A stretch of 64,000 nucleotides of DNA from Aplidium turbinatum. Lineage: Eukaryota > Chordata > Ascidiacea > Aplousobranchia > Polyclinidae. The number at the start of each line of letters is the position of its first letter. Within the stretch, counting starts at the first letter, position 1. Below are positions 32,061-44,148 of this stretch, piece after piece. A program made the translations under genes and the position numbers. The notes beneath the pieces are model-generated. The model made no database searches, had not been told where the DNA came from, and saw only the letters and a program-made list of their open reading frames with translations. Where the stretch lies: contig OU964925.1 of the NCBI GenBank assembly GCA_918807975.1, forward strand, positions 4,750,798 to 4,814,797. Reading direction: 5' to 3'.

Positions 32061-32386
32061 AACTGTGTTGAGGGATGCCAAGCCAGCTTACTAAAATATA
32101 TCATTTAAGTTTGGTTTGGAAAATAAGTTGCCTGAAAATTTTTACTTTCCACAAAATTCTTTTCTTCCGGATCCCGTTAATTTTTTTGGAAGGTGCTTCG
32201 CGGTCCCAGAAAATTGTCTCGCGGACCCCAAAAGGACCGCAGACCTCACTTTGAGAACCACTGGTCTATAAAGTTGTTAGTTTTCAAGTTATTTAGAGAA
32301 AAATGTTTTTCTACTCATACCCAGTGGCAGCTCCATGATAGGATTCACACTTAAACTTTATAACTTCATGTCATGCTTACATACAG

Positions 32387-32613
32387 AAATCAGCTATCAG
32401 CGTTGTCTACCAAGACACCCAATGTGATCCGGACTGGGCACCCCTGGCAGCGTCAGATATTCATGATGTCAGTTTGTTGGAACGTTGCAACGACACTGGA
32501 AATAGTACGTTGGATATCGACGCCATCATTGGCCTGACATGTGACATCACCTCCGGCCACGTGGCCCCTTTAGCAAATCATTGGAGCTGGCCTCTAATCT
32601 ATCCCGGTGTCAG
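32387..32613 (+). CDS. Receptor exon 2: ligand-binding domain, IIG motif
   Basis: The acceptor is ttacatacag|AAATCA (phase 0) and the donor is GTGTCAG|gtagtt at 32613 (phase 2). The exon encodes SAISVVYQDTQCDPDWAPLA, then IDAIIGLTCDITSGHVAPLA and NHWSWPLIYPGV. This matches the natriuretic receptor segment in which a conserved cysteine follows I-I/L-G-P and the chain continues with VxRxAxHWxxPxxxxGA. Two cysteines (in QCDPD and LTCD) and one N-glycosylation site (NDTGNST) are seen. Confidence 0.85.
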
Positions 32614-32639
32614 GTAGTTTACTTCACGATAAAATTAAT

Positions 32640-33245
32640 TACAATATGTATGTATGTCAATGTATGTATGTCAACCGATGTATGTATGTCAACAAGACAT
32701 TTATCGACTAGAGCTGGGGAACACCTGAATTTGAATTCTATACAGAAAAGCGCAATTAAAGATCACATTTTTTCATGTACAGAATGCCAAAATAACGTTT
32801 CTATCAAGCAGTTTGAGATCATGTCTAGAGGCAGGTCTGAGTATCAAACTAAGATCTTGGAAGCCCTGTACATAAAACGTCACAATCCACTTTTAAACAG
32901 ACAATAATATGCTTGCGGCTCGTCTTTCTTGCTCTCTGTATTTTAAAATTAGTTTTTTCGCACCTTGCCTTTTTACCATATCATGTGACCTGTTTAACAC
33001 CTTTTGATGCAGTTACCTTTGATTCTCGTGGAGCCTATATCGTTGAGTTTGAGCTAGTCAGAAGTACTGTGCAGTTTTTTGTCTTTTTCTGTTTATAGAT
33101 TTAGTTAACCATTGTATTTTTTTCAGATGTAGTTAATTTGTATGTATGTTATTCCTGAAGAGGACATCTTGTGATGTCGAAAACGTTCGATACTTAATTT
33201 GTTGCGTAGTTTTATGTTTATGTAAATGTAATAAACTTGAAGATG
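32640..33245 (+). mobile_element. Penelope-like element fragment, GIY-YIG end
   Basis: A plus-strand frame (to 32907) reads MSTRHLSTRAGEHLNLNS, then SAIKDHIFSCTECQNNVSIK and KILEALYIKRHNPLLNRQ. This is the C-terminal GIY-YIG endonuclease region of Penelope-like reverse transcriptases. The 3' part has attcctgaagaggacatc and gtcgaaaacgttcg, typical of their ends. The YIG part itself is replaced by a short tatgtatgtcaa repeat (32643-32695). It starts only about 27 bp after the exon 2 donor. Confidence 0.7.
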
Positions 33246-34155
33246 CTAAACTTGATCACGTTGCTCGGCTTCGTATGCCTATGGTTAAGCTTTATATGCT
33301 ATCAAATTTTTTCTTGTTTTTGTTTTTTTTAAGTTGTGTATTTGCAACTAATAGTAGTTTTTCATTATTCTGTAAACGTTTTATAATTTTGATAGATTTA
33401 CCTTAACAATTAATTATCTATTTCTAGACAGCAAATTAATTCTTGTTTGCTATGGTTCAACATGGCGTTAAATCAAAGTAAAGACTGATTTTATTGCTGG
33501 GTTTAACTTTCAAAACTATTTTGTTAACTGAGAACTCTCCCTGGTCATTTTTAATCTAGTCCAGAGGTCACCAAGCGTTTTGAGAAAGGAGGTTACTTGT
33601 TTTAGGTTACTATAAGAAAATATCCTCGTGTGCCGGATAATTATTTTATTCAAAGTTCTGTAACCTGTGGTAGTCATTCAGCACAATAGGTGTAATTTAT
33701 TCAGCTGTAAGCAACAATTGACACAACATTCGGTTGTTGCAGGTGCATGGGTTGTCAAGCAAACACATTATTTATCACGATCTCCCAAACTCACACATTG
33801 GCTATATAATCTTTTGGAAACAACTATTTTGAAAACGTTTTAATAAATAATAAAATTGAGTAAAAAATCAATGTAAAATGACAGATTTTTCTATCTGGGT
33901 TATTATCTCAAATAAGCAGCATATAGTTAAAAAAGTAGAAGGAATAGGCCTAGCTTTTTTTAAATTGCTATTTTCTCTAAGTTTTCGTTTATTATAGCCA
34001 TCTATGATTATGCAACATAATTATTGCATTTTTGAAAAAACTCTGTCATTAAACGTATAGAAAAAGTATTTGCTCGTTACTTCATCGATTACTCTATGCC
34101 ACCACACAACAGTATTTTTTATACAGCCAAGCTCATGTATTTGTACTTCCTGCAG
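33246..34155. other. Intron 2, no feature recognised
   Basis: This is AT-rich intron sequence with an acceptor tract before exon 3. Plus-strand frames here show no domain. Confidence 0.3.
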
Positions 34156-34299
34156 GACAGCAACTTATGATAAGAAGAAAGGATTGCTATGTTGTTCCAC
34201 AATGGTCAGACCTGGAATCACCGCAGCAGACTTCGGGAGTTTCATGATTTCTTTGTTCAAAAGATACGACTGGAATACCTCGGCCATAGTTTTCACTTA
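34156..34299 (+). CDS. Receptor exon 3
   Basis: The acceptor is cttcctgcag|GACAGC and the donor is TTCACTTA|gtaagg at 34299 (phase 2 to 2). The residues are RTATYDKKKGLLCCSTMVRP, then GITAADFGSFMISLFKRYDW and NTSAIVF. In natriuretic receptors this corresponds to the second subdomain, where a helix ends in LFRRFGWxxALLIY. Two adjacent cysteines (LCC) and an NTS glycosylation site are notable. Confidence 0.8.
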
Positions 34300-34737
34300 G
34301 TAAGGTCTCATCGTTTTCAGTCTAAGGCTAAAATTGAATGTTCAAGTTTAAAAAAGCGTTGATTTTAAAATTTTGCAGTTTAATGATGAAATCGTCTTCC
34401 TATGCAGCCTAAAATTATAATGTGTAAAGTAAACGAATCAATTTGGTCAACCCAAGCTAAACTGTACAGCATCGTTTGATATTTGCTTGTTTTAGGTTTT
34501 AAAGTGTCAACCTCCATCTTTTACGTGGATCTTTTTTGATGTTGAAATTGTTTTTTTACTCAAATCTTTAATTAGTTCATAGTTAATTTCTTACGCAATG
34601 AATCGTCATCGAAGTTTACTGCGAGTGCTCGGCAGTAAAGTTTGTGCTCGGCAGTGAAGTATCACAAGTTTTGAGAGCGTTGTACACTGTACAGATACTT
34701 CAGTATAGTCTACCCTCAGTAGCATTGCACCCCTAAT

Positions 34738-36022
34738 CAGGGGCTTTGACAGGGGGGTCTAGGTGGTACTTTTGGACCCGGGCCCGGAATATTTAAGGGG
34801 CCCGGATTTAAAAGATTTGCCGCGACTTCAAACATTATCAAGATCTTATTATAATCAGATCTAAAGGAATTGCCATCAGAGGTTAAAACAGCCCCTTAAG
34901 CCGTCAGATGGTGAAGTATACCGGGCCCCCTTCTGGGTACCGGGCTCACTTCAGCTTTGTGGTGCTAAAATAGCCACTTCAGCCACCAAACAGTAAAATA
35001 AGAATTTAGTGTAGTCTAGTACTGTATAGTGATTTCCCTAACCACGAATATTTCCTTAACCACGAATAATATTAACCCGAAACACGAATTTCAAAATATA
35101 CAAGCTAATGTTTGTTTAAACTTAAAAACTGAAAAGGCACAGGTAAGACTAAAAATTAAACCAAAACCGCTTTTCAGATTGCAGCAATCATCAAATGTTT
35201 GAGTTAGGCCCAACCATGGCCACCTAAAGATACGGCCTGATTTGTCACATTTTGCATAAACTTTCAGGTTTTTCTAATTTTGGGCGAATGTTTAAATAAA
35301 TTTTTTCTAAAAATTAGATTTTTACGCTTTCTTTATTCTTTTCCCCAGATGACACAATAGGTTTTAACATCCTCATATCTTGAAAAACAAAAAAAATTTG
35401 ATTTTGTAGATTTTAGTCAGACTGTTAATTTTCAATAACAGTCTGATTTTGCGTTTTTCAACTTACTTTTTCTCATTTGCTACTGGTTCCACAAGGCAAC
35501 AAAAAAGTTTTTTGTCATTAGGAAACCGCAAAAAATAAAAACATCTCAAAAAATGTCAGTCAAGCACTAGCAGTAGCGTAATCAAAATCTGCAAAATGTG
35601 ACAAATCAGGCCGCATCTCAAGGTGGCCATGGCCCAACCTTTCCCAAATCAAATTGAAAAACTTTCTGACTGTCTGCACTAACTTTGCTGTAAATTGTCT
35701 TTTGGTGAGCCTAGAATGACTAGTGAAACATCAATGGAATCGGAAAGTAATAATCTAGCGCCAGTAATATAAAAGTTCAAAAAACAATTGCTATAAATAG
35801 AGATAGCAAGTTTCGCGGTTCGAGAAATTTTAAGATTGCGCAAGATCTGTTAAACAAACATGTTTTTGACATATCGGGTTTGATTTATTCCTATTAATTT
35901 TCTACTTTGAACGGCATGTGCCATCACTATTTTAAGAGCACCTTTATATTCATAACATTGTCGATGAAAGGGGCCCGAAAATAAATTGGTACCGGGCCCG
36001 AGAAATCTTGTCAATGGCCCTG
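34738..36022. mobile_element. hAT-like non-autonomous element, 1.3 kb
   Basis: The left end is CAGGGGCTTTGACAGG and the right end complement is CAGGGCCATTGACAAG. A perfect 8-bp duplication CCCCTAAT lies at 34730-34737 and 36023-36030. Subterminal ggcccgg/ccgggccc words sit at both ends. There is no coding frame. It contains a smaller fold-back element at about 35207-35640. It lies in intron 3. Confidence 0.8.
35207..35640. mobile_element. Fold-back MITE nested in the hAT-like element
   Basis: The ends CATGGCCACCTAAAGATACG and complement CATGGCCACCTTGAGATGCG continue as inverted repeats for about 45 bp (both reach cctgatttgtcacattttgc). A GCCCAAC direct repeat of 7 bp or slightly longer flanks it. 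Its centre has a second palindrome (cagactgtta / taacagtctg). Confidence 0.65.
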
Positions 36023-36337
36023 CCCCTAATTGATGCTACAATGACACCATTAGTGTTTTGAAAATTGTTTTGTACTTGTCATGAAATAAATACAGGTTAC
36101 TTTGTGGCTAAATAAACCACTCAGCACTATGTTAATTGATGATCTGCTTTTAGATAAATTGCAAAACTTTGTAAACAATAAATAAGTTATATGCTATGAA
36201 TACAACAAAAAATTGCTCAATACCAGCATAAAGCCAAGCAGAGCGAATTACATCAAATGTAGTTGCCATTCTTGCGTTTCCATTGCAAGGATAGATAAAT
36301 GTAAAAGTTTCTATTCAAAGAAGCTAATACCCGCATG

Positions 36338-36615
36338 GTGGGATGGCAATGGGATGGCGGTGGGATGGCGCAGCGGATAAGGCGCTCGCTTTCCAATCAT
36401 GCAATCCTGGTTCGACTCCCGGCTTATGCTGGTTGTTGACAAACACCGCTCACCTCTACCCAGGGTGTAATAAATTGGGTGGGCGTAGTTGCTGAAGTAA
36501 AGGCGGCCGAGAGAAAGGAACTGGCCACCCTACTCTCCTTAGTGCCGAAGGCTTAGTATAATGAGAACCTCATCCCCCGATGCTTGGATTCAAGTATGGG
36601 ACTCACCTTTACCTT
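36338..36615 (+). mobile_element. tRNA-derived SINE (family S2)
   Basis: It is flanked by a perfect 13-bp duplication TAATACCCGCATG (36325-36337 and 36616-36628). The head at about 36363-36425 carries an A box (tggcgcagcggataaggcgc) and a B box (GGTTCGACTCCC). The tail is a short cacctttaccttt repeat. Length is 278 bp. It lies in intron 3, sense to the gene. The perfect duplication points to a recent insertion. Confidence 0.85.
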
Positions 36616-36628
36616 TAATACCCGCATG

Positions 36629-37229
36629 CAAAATAAACTTTACCTCGTTTTCGTAATTGTGTATTTTCAGCCCAACTAAGCTCTTTTTTAAAACCTACTG
36701 TTTATATTTGACCATATTTATCAACGTTTAAGAATTGAAATTAATGGAGGCTCAGTTCAAGTTATTTTCTTGATTACTACAAAAGTTTTGAGCAGTCTTT
36801 ATGTTAATTAGGAGAAGATAAACACAAATAGATTAAAGTGAGACACTAGAATGACTAAACACATGCATGGCCTATCTATCTTTTTTTGCATGGAATAATT
36901 GCATTTGTTTGCGTTTTGAGGACAATACGTCCGCATTTCTACATCTTTGTTGATTTTTAAAATACAAGTAGCATACCCTAAGCCCGCACGGGTAATATAA
37001 TACAACGAAGAGAGTTAAGGAAAAGAGAAAGTTTACAAAAATTAAGAGAAATAACTCGTTTTTTCTCAAGTCAGTAGAACGAGACCAACTGCTCCTGACT
37101 GATTCAGTTACTTTGCAAATATGCTGTTACTCTTAAATCAAAATTAAATAGTCCCCCCATGTTTCCAGCAACAGACTAGATTTTTGAATAGTTCTAATAT
37201 ATTTCAATAATTTTTCATACTTTTTGTAG
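36629..37229. other. Intron 3, 3' part, no feature recognised
   Basis: Nothing was recognised other than the polypyrimidine tract and acceptor (tactttttgtag) before exon 4. Two overlapping minus-strand frames here lack any domain. Confidence 0.3.
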
Positions 37230-37432
37230 CTATAACGGACACGGAGCGTCATTGGAATTTAAACGAAATACCGACTGTGGTACGTTAGTGATAGGAGTAG
37301 CTGACGCTTTCAATGCCGTAGGTTGGCTAAGAAGTAGAGGATTTTTTGAGGCTATCCTTCGTACTACAGACGCCCTCATGGAAAATTCTGCCGAAGAAAT
37401 CTTAAAAGACCAAATACGGAAGTTGGCGCGAG
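37230..37432 (+). CDS. Receptor exon 4
   Basis: The acceptor is tttttgtag|CTATAA and the donor is GGCGCGAG|gtaaag (phase 2 to 1). The product starts YYNGHGASLEFKRNTDCGTL and continues VIGVADAFNAVGWLRSRG and ALMENSAEEILKDQIRKLAR. The segment sits where natriuretic receptors have the hinge-spanning helices between the two lobes. One cysteine (TDCG) is present. Sequence is less conserved here, so membership rests on phase and position as well. Confidence 0.75.
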
Positions 37433-38173
37433 GTAAAGCTATAAGTTTTTTTAACATTTTTTTGGTTGAATATTTAGTTTAGAACAGGGGTGGCCAACTT
37501 TTTTGACCTAAGATGTACTTTGTAAGTAATCACCCCCCTGAGATTTATCAGATTAGCGTCAACATCGCAAATTGGTACAGATCGTTATCAATCATCGACA
37601 TGAGCGGTAACCATAATTTAATATGCCAACCTACATCTATTGAAGATTCAGGAAGATTAGCTTACCTGCTTCTCTTTAGCAAAACTAAAACTCGTAATAT
37701 AGATTATATGTAGCCTACAAAAAAACTCTTTAGGTAGGCTAATATGCAGTTAACGAATACCAACATGCCAGTTGTTTAGCTTCACCAAAACCTAACCAGT
37801 GAAGTCGACACTACAGCATTGTCGTACATGCGCATTTGAACAAACCTTCATTTTTCTGGCAGTTGAAGATTTAGATTAAGTGGATGGGAGGGCAAGGAAG
37901 CTAATCTTCGTGTTCGCTTACAGGCATGCCTTTAAGTGTCTTGCCGAACACGCAGGCACATGTTTTAAGCGGTGTCGAACCGGTGCTTTTTCGAACGTCG
38001 AACCATGGCACTCACCATTCGGTTATGCAGGACTTGCAGGTAGGCTATCTCCTGTGGCGAGATAGAAAGACAAAAATTAAATAAAACATGTAAATTTTTG
38101 AGTTATGAAGAAGGGATATCGTTTCCTGCATTAGTGCAAAATCTGAGACTAAAAGGCAACGTTCTCGCATTAG
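37433..38173. other. Intron 4, 5' part
   Basis: No gene was found. Short frames at 37513-37713 and 37880-38065 have no recognisable domain. The right limit is the start of the LTR-like repeat. Confidence 0.3.
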
Positions 38174-39071
38174 TGTCACGATTTCTTTTTATCTCTTACC
38201 AGGAAAGGGACTTGGAAAGGTTCAATGACGTAGTTTAATGGGATATTACCGAAAGGCAGTCAATTAAATGTCGAATAGTTCTACTAGTGAAATGATAATG
38301 AAAATTTTTGAAGGACTTTAACGAATGGTTCAGCACTTCCAGCAACTAATCAAAGTAATAGTAACAGTGAACAGCAATAGATTCCAACGCTTACAACTAT
38401 TAATCGAGTTTAACGTAATCCACTCACAGCTTCTCATACGATTCTAAATTCAATCAGAAATTATATTAGCATCAACTTTGCTTTACTCGTATTCAATAAC
38501 TTCAACTTTCGATCAACAATAATCTTTGTGTTTATTGCCAACTACCACTACTACAATAATGATCTCTCATAATAAAAATGCAAATTACTCTACTATTTAT
38601 AGCAGGTTGTTTGGTCTAGTAACTTCGAAAAAGTTACGTAATGTTACAGAACTCATTGTTCTGTCAAGCTGCATTGCAAGTAAACATCTTTGTGACGTCA
38701 TAAACCCTGCATCTGGCAAAACATGAGAAGCAAGCAAAAAAAGCTTCCAGATTTGCTTGTAGGGTAGAATGTTTTAGAAATAGGCTACGTCACGTAATAA
38801 AGATTTCGCAATCAAAGATCCACTGGTAAACATCCTTATGACGTCATGACAAACGACATTTGGCAATTGTGAAAAACACAAGAATATTCCAGGTTTGCAT
38901 TTTACAGAATGCTCTGGAAGTACGTTAAATAACAAAGATTTCGCAATCAAAGGTTACTACAAGACAGTAACAGATAATAACACATCGCAAAAGAATTCCG
39001 CAATCAAAACAGCACGCTCGGGTCAAGACACAAAGTAACCCGTCGCGAGGCTTTGTGCATTGATTGTGACA
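38174..39071 (-). mobile_element. Solo LTR-like repeat, uninterrupted copy
   Basis: This 898-bp repeat starts TGTCAC and ends GTGACA, flanked by a 5-bp duplication ATTAG (38169-38173 and 39072-39076). It is the inverted relative of 21012-24991 without that copy's two insertions, which makes it the reference for their empty sites. No internal region or second LTR lies nearby. It is a fossil of an LTR retrotransposon, family not identified. Confidence 0.7.
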
Positions 39072-39167
39072 ATTAGGAGTGTAGAAGCTAATTGAAAGGC
39101 GTAGGCAGGCTGCAAGGTTGCCATCAATTATTGTTGAACTGTGTAAATAGGTCGTCGTGGTTGAAAC

Positions 39168-39708
39168 CAGGGCTTTGGAGCCGGAGTCGTGCATTTTCAA
39201 CGGAGCTGGAGCCAGAGCTCTACATGAAATTCAAGTGGAACAGGAGCTGGAGCCAGTTGTTTGATAGCTCCGGCTCCGATGCAATTCATAAGATGCTGCT
39301 ACTATTGGCTGAATTCACATAATTCAACAGCAACCCTTCATAAAATTAAGAATTGTTGCTTTTTTAGCGCCACCTTTTGTAACTTACCAAGTTGTTAGGG
39401 ATTTTGACAGCAGAGTAGTCACACGTTCAATCGTTCATAGCTACAACTGATAGTAGTGACTGACCCATTTGATAGTTTTCACTCAGGTATTTAAATTTAC
39501 TTCAAATGGTGTAAGCTATGCTTTATAAGTACTGTAGTTCTTGCAGCCAGTGATGCAGCAGGAAAGTTGTGGACATTGCCTTTGTTTAGTTTATATTGTT
39601 GGAGCCGGAGCAGTGGTATCAATGAGCTCAGGAGCTGCAGCTAATTTATGATAAAAGTGAGCTCCGGAGCTGGAGCAATTTAACATTTACGCCTGCTCCA
39701 AAGCCCTG
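39168..39708. mobile_element. hAT-like MITE, 541 bp
   Basis: The ends are CAGGGCTTTGGAGCCGGAG and complement CAGGGCTTTGGAGCAGGCG, with a perfect 8-bp duplication GTTGAAAC at 39160-39167 and 39709-39716. It is rich in gagctccggagc-type words at both ends. No coding frame. It lies 97 bp upstream of exon 5. Confidence 0.85.
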
Positions 39709-39805
39709 GTTGAAACAGTGTAAAAATAACGTTGATGACTGCTGGGTTGTCTTATGGCTTAAAGTACCGTTTAAAATCAATTTCAAACTATTATCCATAT
39801 TTTAG

Positions 39806-39997
39806 TGTCGATTTGGTGTATTGGACGTCGAGCAATGCGCAAGGTTATGCTCGTGGCAGACAAACTGAACATGACAAATGGGGAATACGTTTTCATTTAC
39901 ATGGATTTATACAACTCCAACACCAGTTACTTTTGGACTGACGATGACGATATGATAGAGTACGATACTTCAAACACAGATGATTCTAACTTCACAG
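39806..39997 (+). CDS. Receptor exon 5
   Basis: The acceptor is ccatattttag|TGTCGA and the donor is TTCACAG|gtacag (phase 1 to 1). It encodes SIWCIGRRAMRKVMLVADKL, then NMTNGEYVFIYMDLYNSNTS. This is among the clearest matches to natriuretic receptors, where the segment reads like VVLCGxxxTLRDIMLAAxxLGMTxGDYxFxxxEL. Acidic DDDDMIEYD and three N-glycosylation sites (NMT, NTS, NFT) follow. Confidence 0.85.
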
Positions 39998-42457
39998 GTA
40001 CAGTATGAAGGCTGAAATGTATGCAGCTTAGTAAATGTTATTTTATTCACTATGCATTATGAATCCAGTTTAGGATGATGAGAAAAACAAACCGCACTTT
40101 TAAGCGCGGCTTTTCTCAAAGTGAGATGCAAACCGTGAATTTTTTAAGCAAATGTTTACAACCTTCAAGCTTTGTTTAACTATTTTATAAAATGCATTGG
40201 CTATGATAAACGGTGTACTGAAAAAATGGCACCGGAGAAAGTGGTAGGCTACAGGAAAAAATGGCACAATGACCTTTCCTTGCTGAATTTGGAGTTCAAG
40301 GAGATACTTTTCACATAATTTACACTAGGCATCTCCAAGGAGAATACTATGACCGATACCAGATCTCAACTGTGCCATTGTCCTGCACTCCTCAATGTAG
40401 TCTTGGCAGAAGTGCTTTAACCCTATTTCCTGTGGGGGGAGGGTCGGTGGGGACTTGGTACTTTTCAAAGCAATATCATTAAAGAACTACGCTATCCACA
40501 GCTTTGAAATTTCTTGACTTTTCCTAAAAATTATTCAAGTATTTATTCCGCTTTAAATGACGTTGCTATTGTCTATAGTTTTGGAGATATGGCATGATTT
40601 TCATAACATACTCTGATATTTTAGCTAGCCCTTTTGTTTCAAATTATACGGATTAATAGGATTACTGAGCGCCGCCGTGCGTGGAACTGCGACGCAGATA
40701 TGAGTTGGTTTTGTTGTAAAGCTTTCAACCGTAATGATTCCGCCTTTTGTTTGCAAACTCGAGTTTTGAGTTGCTTTGATTAATCTTTTAATTACATCTG
40801 AGTTGCTTTGAAATTATCAGAGAGCATCCGATAAGCTATGCTCAAAAAAATGTAATTTTACGTTGTTTTCTATAGCGAATACATTTTGTTTCTAACTTAT
40901 AACAAGAAGCAGTAGGAAAATTGTTGACAAAACTCTGTTTATCTCATAAAACAAACAGACTGATGTGGTAAGTTTCTTGATTTCTTGTCCGAAAGCAAGG
41001 AGTGCGTTCTTGACCCGCCAATAAACTTTTGCATGTACCTGTACACTTATATGAACATGAATATTTATGGATGTTGTGAAAATGTTTTATGAAAACTAGA
41101 GATTGATAGATACTGAAAAGAACTTGACACAGACTATCTAAACTGCTTGGCTTTTGTGGAAAAACACTCGCAGCTAAATTATTGTGCTTTGACAAGCATT
41201 GTGCATATTGTATCATCACTGAATCTTTACCTAAGTGGTAATTTTGCAGTTGCTTGAGAGATTACAAAATTATTTTTTTATACGAGGATTGAAAAGTTTT
41301 TACCTTCTACCAAAAAAACAACAACATAGATTCTACAATAAAATGTGCAATTCCAAAGGGAAAGGGTACATTCACCACTACTGAAATATCACAAGTATTT
41401 TCAAAATTCTTTTGGGTCAATAGACTGACATCACAAGTTCAGAGCCAATAATTTACTTGTGTTCTTCAAGAATGGACTACGGTAGCTTAATTTATTGACT
41501 AATTATTTGCTCTTTACTAGTGCACCAGTCCAATGCATGTCTTAAATGATTACAGATGACATTGACAATAAGTCTTTGTGCTCAGTCTAAAAACAGACAA
41601 CATTCTAGACTAGTCCTAGTTGAAAATATAGGCTATATCATGCAGATGGCTGGTTCCAAAGCGCAACCAACATTCTAAACCAGTGGAAAAATTCTATTAT
41701 TATGACTTCAAAAACAAAACTATTTTATTTATGTAATATTCAAGTTCTTTTTACGTGTTACACTACAGATTATTACACTACCAGTTAACTGACTATAATC
41801 AAACTACTAGGGCTAATTTCATTGCTAGGATCTCATTGCGGCATGTTTACATAGCCGAAACCACTTGATATCGGTTTCATTTCTGTTAAAACTACCGATG
41901 TGAAATCCAGACCGCCATGAATCTCACTTCGGTCGCCGCGTGTAAACAGATTACGCGTCCGCCAAACGAACCGAAATGGAAATCTTTCATTTCGGGCGCA
42001 ATGAAACGTCATGTAAACGTAGCCTAACAGTATGATTAGCGTACAGCTTAACTAAATGATTTGAAACTTTTTTAGATAAAAATCTTTTTCATATTTTGTC
42101 TGGAAAACCCTAGTCTTGATTTTACAACGTGGGTTTCGGATAGTGAAAAATACACAAAAAAAACGGGTTTGGGGTTCGGGTAAACCCTAATTGCAAACAC
42201 TTCTCGCTATGCTATAAAGTTTGTTTACATAAAACCTCTGTTCATTTTATCATTTGTCACCAATAAACAGATTCTGTTTTGATGACTTGTTTTCTTTTGT
42301 AACCTGTTTTGACGCCACAGTGCTCACTCATTATCATAGCAGCGCCACTGCCATTTGCAGCGCCATCAAGTACAATGACAGGATACGCGTCTTGTTTCGT
42401 GTGATGCGAAGTCTGTTTGCACTAAATCCCGTTTTATTATTTGTTACTCTCATACAG
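39998..42457. other. Intron 5
   Basis: No gene was found. A weak inverted arrangement (gtttacatagccgaaacc and gaaacgtcatgtaaacgtag) at about 41850-42030 resembles a degraded MITE. The remainder is AT-rich. Confidence 0.3.
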
Positions 42458-42665
42458 ATCCACATACTGACGAGTACCTCCGAGCCTTGACAGTTGTCAG
42501 CCTACACACACCAACCAACGCAGAATACAAACAATTTTCTGATTCGATGAAGCAGGAGCTTAACAGCACAAGCAATGGAACTGTAATGGAATACAATGAT
42601 TATGTCAATCCATTTATTAGTTATTACTACGATTCCATGAGACTGTTCATTTTCGGGTTACTGAG
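42458..42665 (+). CDS. Receptor exon 6
   Basis: The acceptor is ctcatacag|ATCCAC and the donor is TTACTGAG|gtaaat (phase 1 to 2). The residues DEYLRALTVVSLHTPTNAEY and NPFISYYYDSMRLFIFGLLR fit the receptor pattern of a strand with LxVTLxxPxxPEYxxF, then a helix with FYDAVxLYAxAL. Two N-glycosylation sites (NST, NGT) lie between. Confidence 0.85.
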
Positions 42666-43866
42666 GTAAATTTTGAATCATACGACATCAAACAGTGCAT
42701 TTCAAAATAAAAGATAATTTACTTGACAAAATGCTTAGGGTAAAAAAAAATTGATGAACACATGCTCATTGTTTGATTGAGTGGATCTGTTAAATAGTTA
42801 CGTCTAAAAGTGAATCAAAAAATGTCATTAACCTCTCAAGTACATGTAGATCCATACAAACTGAAAATTACATGACTTTAACCCTTTGTATTTCTTAAAA
42901 GGATGATAAGCAATGTCTAATTAAAATGAACAGTGTCAGTTAACAATGTCTCTTTAGACATGAAGTAAAAAAGAGCTAAAAGTCGTGTAATTTTCACTTT
43001 GTGTGGAGCTACATGTACTTGAGAGGACAATCTTTTTCTTCTTCAATTGCCTTGCCTGAACCAGGTATCGACGGCGTCAGATGAATAATTAGACCAAATG
43101 TTCCAATTATATGTTGCATGGATGTGTTGCATGGTTGCACTTGTTGATTTATGGCATATCAGTTTGTATCCTCTGTGGATCTTTCTCTTGTATCATGGGT
43201 CAATCCTATAGATGCTTGCTGGTACACACCTTCATTTTCTTTGAGAACTTGGTCTAAATTTTGATTCTTGCGAAAGATATTGTAGATGTCTTTATTTAGT
43301 TTCGAAAAGGAGATAATGAATGAATACAACGCAACCTACGGTAGCGTCTGGATTCTGGAAGGACCCAGCTTCAGTGAATGTTTGTCTATGTTTGGAAATC
43401 TAGGGAAGAGTTCTTGCGTTTGAAATAATTTTAATGAGGTGTTTTTTAGTAACTTAGTTTCTGAGATACAGTTACACGGGTTTGGATGAGTTGAGTTTAA
43501 AAATCAAGAAGCCCACTTGACAACTATGCCATACTGTAAATGGGATAAATAGGGAAATTAACATTAAATACTGACATTAAATGTCGATCTATGTTTTGAA
43601 AACAGCAGTGAAGGGTAAAGTAATTTAACAAGACTTGAGTAGCTGCAACTGGTAAGAGATGGTGATTTAGAATAACAAGGCTGTTTGAAATCATATCGAA
43701 TCGCTAAGCAGAATTTAAAAGTCGACGTTATTATCAAACAATTGACTAGTTTTTAGTGTCTTGACTGGTGATTCTCGATAACTTAGAGTGCATTCTTAGG
43801 AGCAGTCCAGTAAGTCTACATTTTAATTTTTGTATTTCCATTGTCAACATATGCGTTTTGTGGCAG
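42666..43866. other. Intron 6, no feature recognised
   Basis: AT-rich intron. No bounded repeat or frame with a domain was seen. Confidence 0.3.
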
Positions 43867-44035
43867 GACAATTTGCAACGGATCGAACCGGTTTGACAAC
43901 GGAGAAGAATTTATCAGCCGTTTGTGGGGAATTGAGTATGAAAGTCTTGGAAGAAATATAACGATATCGAAGAGAGGAGATCAAGAAATGGACTACTCCG
44001 TCTTGGATATGAATAACAAAACAAAGAAATTTGAG
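43867..44035 (+). CDS. Receptor exon 7
   Basis: The acceptor is ttgtggcag|GACAAT and the donor is TTTGAG|gtaggt (phase 2 to 0). It encodes RTICNGSNRFDNGEEFISRL, then YESLGRNITISKRGDQEMDY and SVLDMNNKTKKFE. The pattern matches the receptor segment GxxGxVxIDxxGDRxxDFxxWDMxxxxFE, so GDQEMDYSVLDM is a good landmark. Confidence 0.85.
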
Positions 44036-44148
44036 GTAGGTGATTTTATTTCTCAGTTTCAGTGCTATAGAATAAATTGCTCCATATCTTATGTGTATTG
44101 TTTCATCGCAGTAGAATGTCTTCAAACAAATGAAATGTGCACCAATAT

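Larger units (their letters stand above)
26977..32263. mobile_element. hAT-bounded block carrying LINE remnants
   Basis: The left end GAGGGGTCCGCAAATACTTT is followed by tttttggcgcgaccc. The right end complement is CAGTGGTTCTCAAAGTGAGG. Both have the tggtccgc/gcgaccc sequence typical of Charlie-like hAT ends. Flanks GTCTATAG (26969-26976) and GTCTATAA (32264-32271) agree at 7 of 8 bases. The interior holds two minus-strand LINE pieces (27370-27920 and 28190-32060), so the original element must have been much shorter. No hAT transposase was found. Confidence 0.55.

Noticed and set aside
41838-42030. MITE with gtttacat ends
   Set aside because: The inverted similarity is weak and no target duplication was found.
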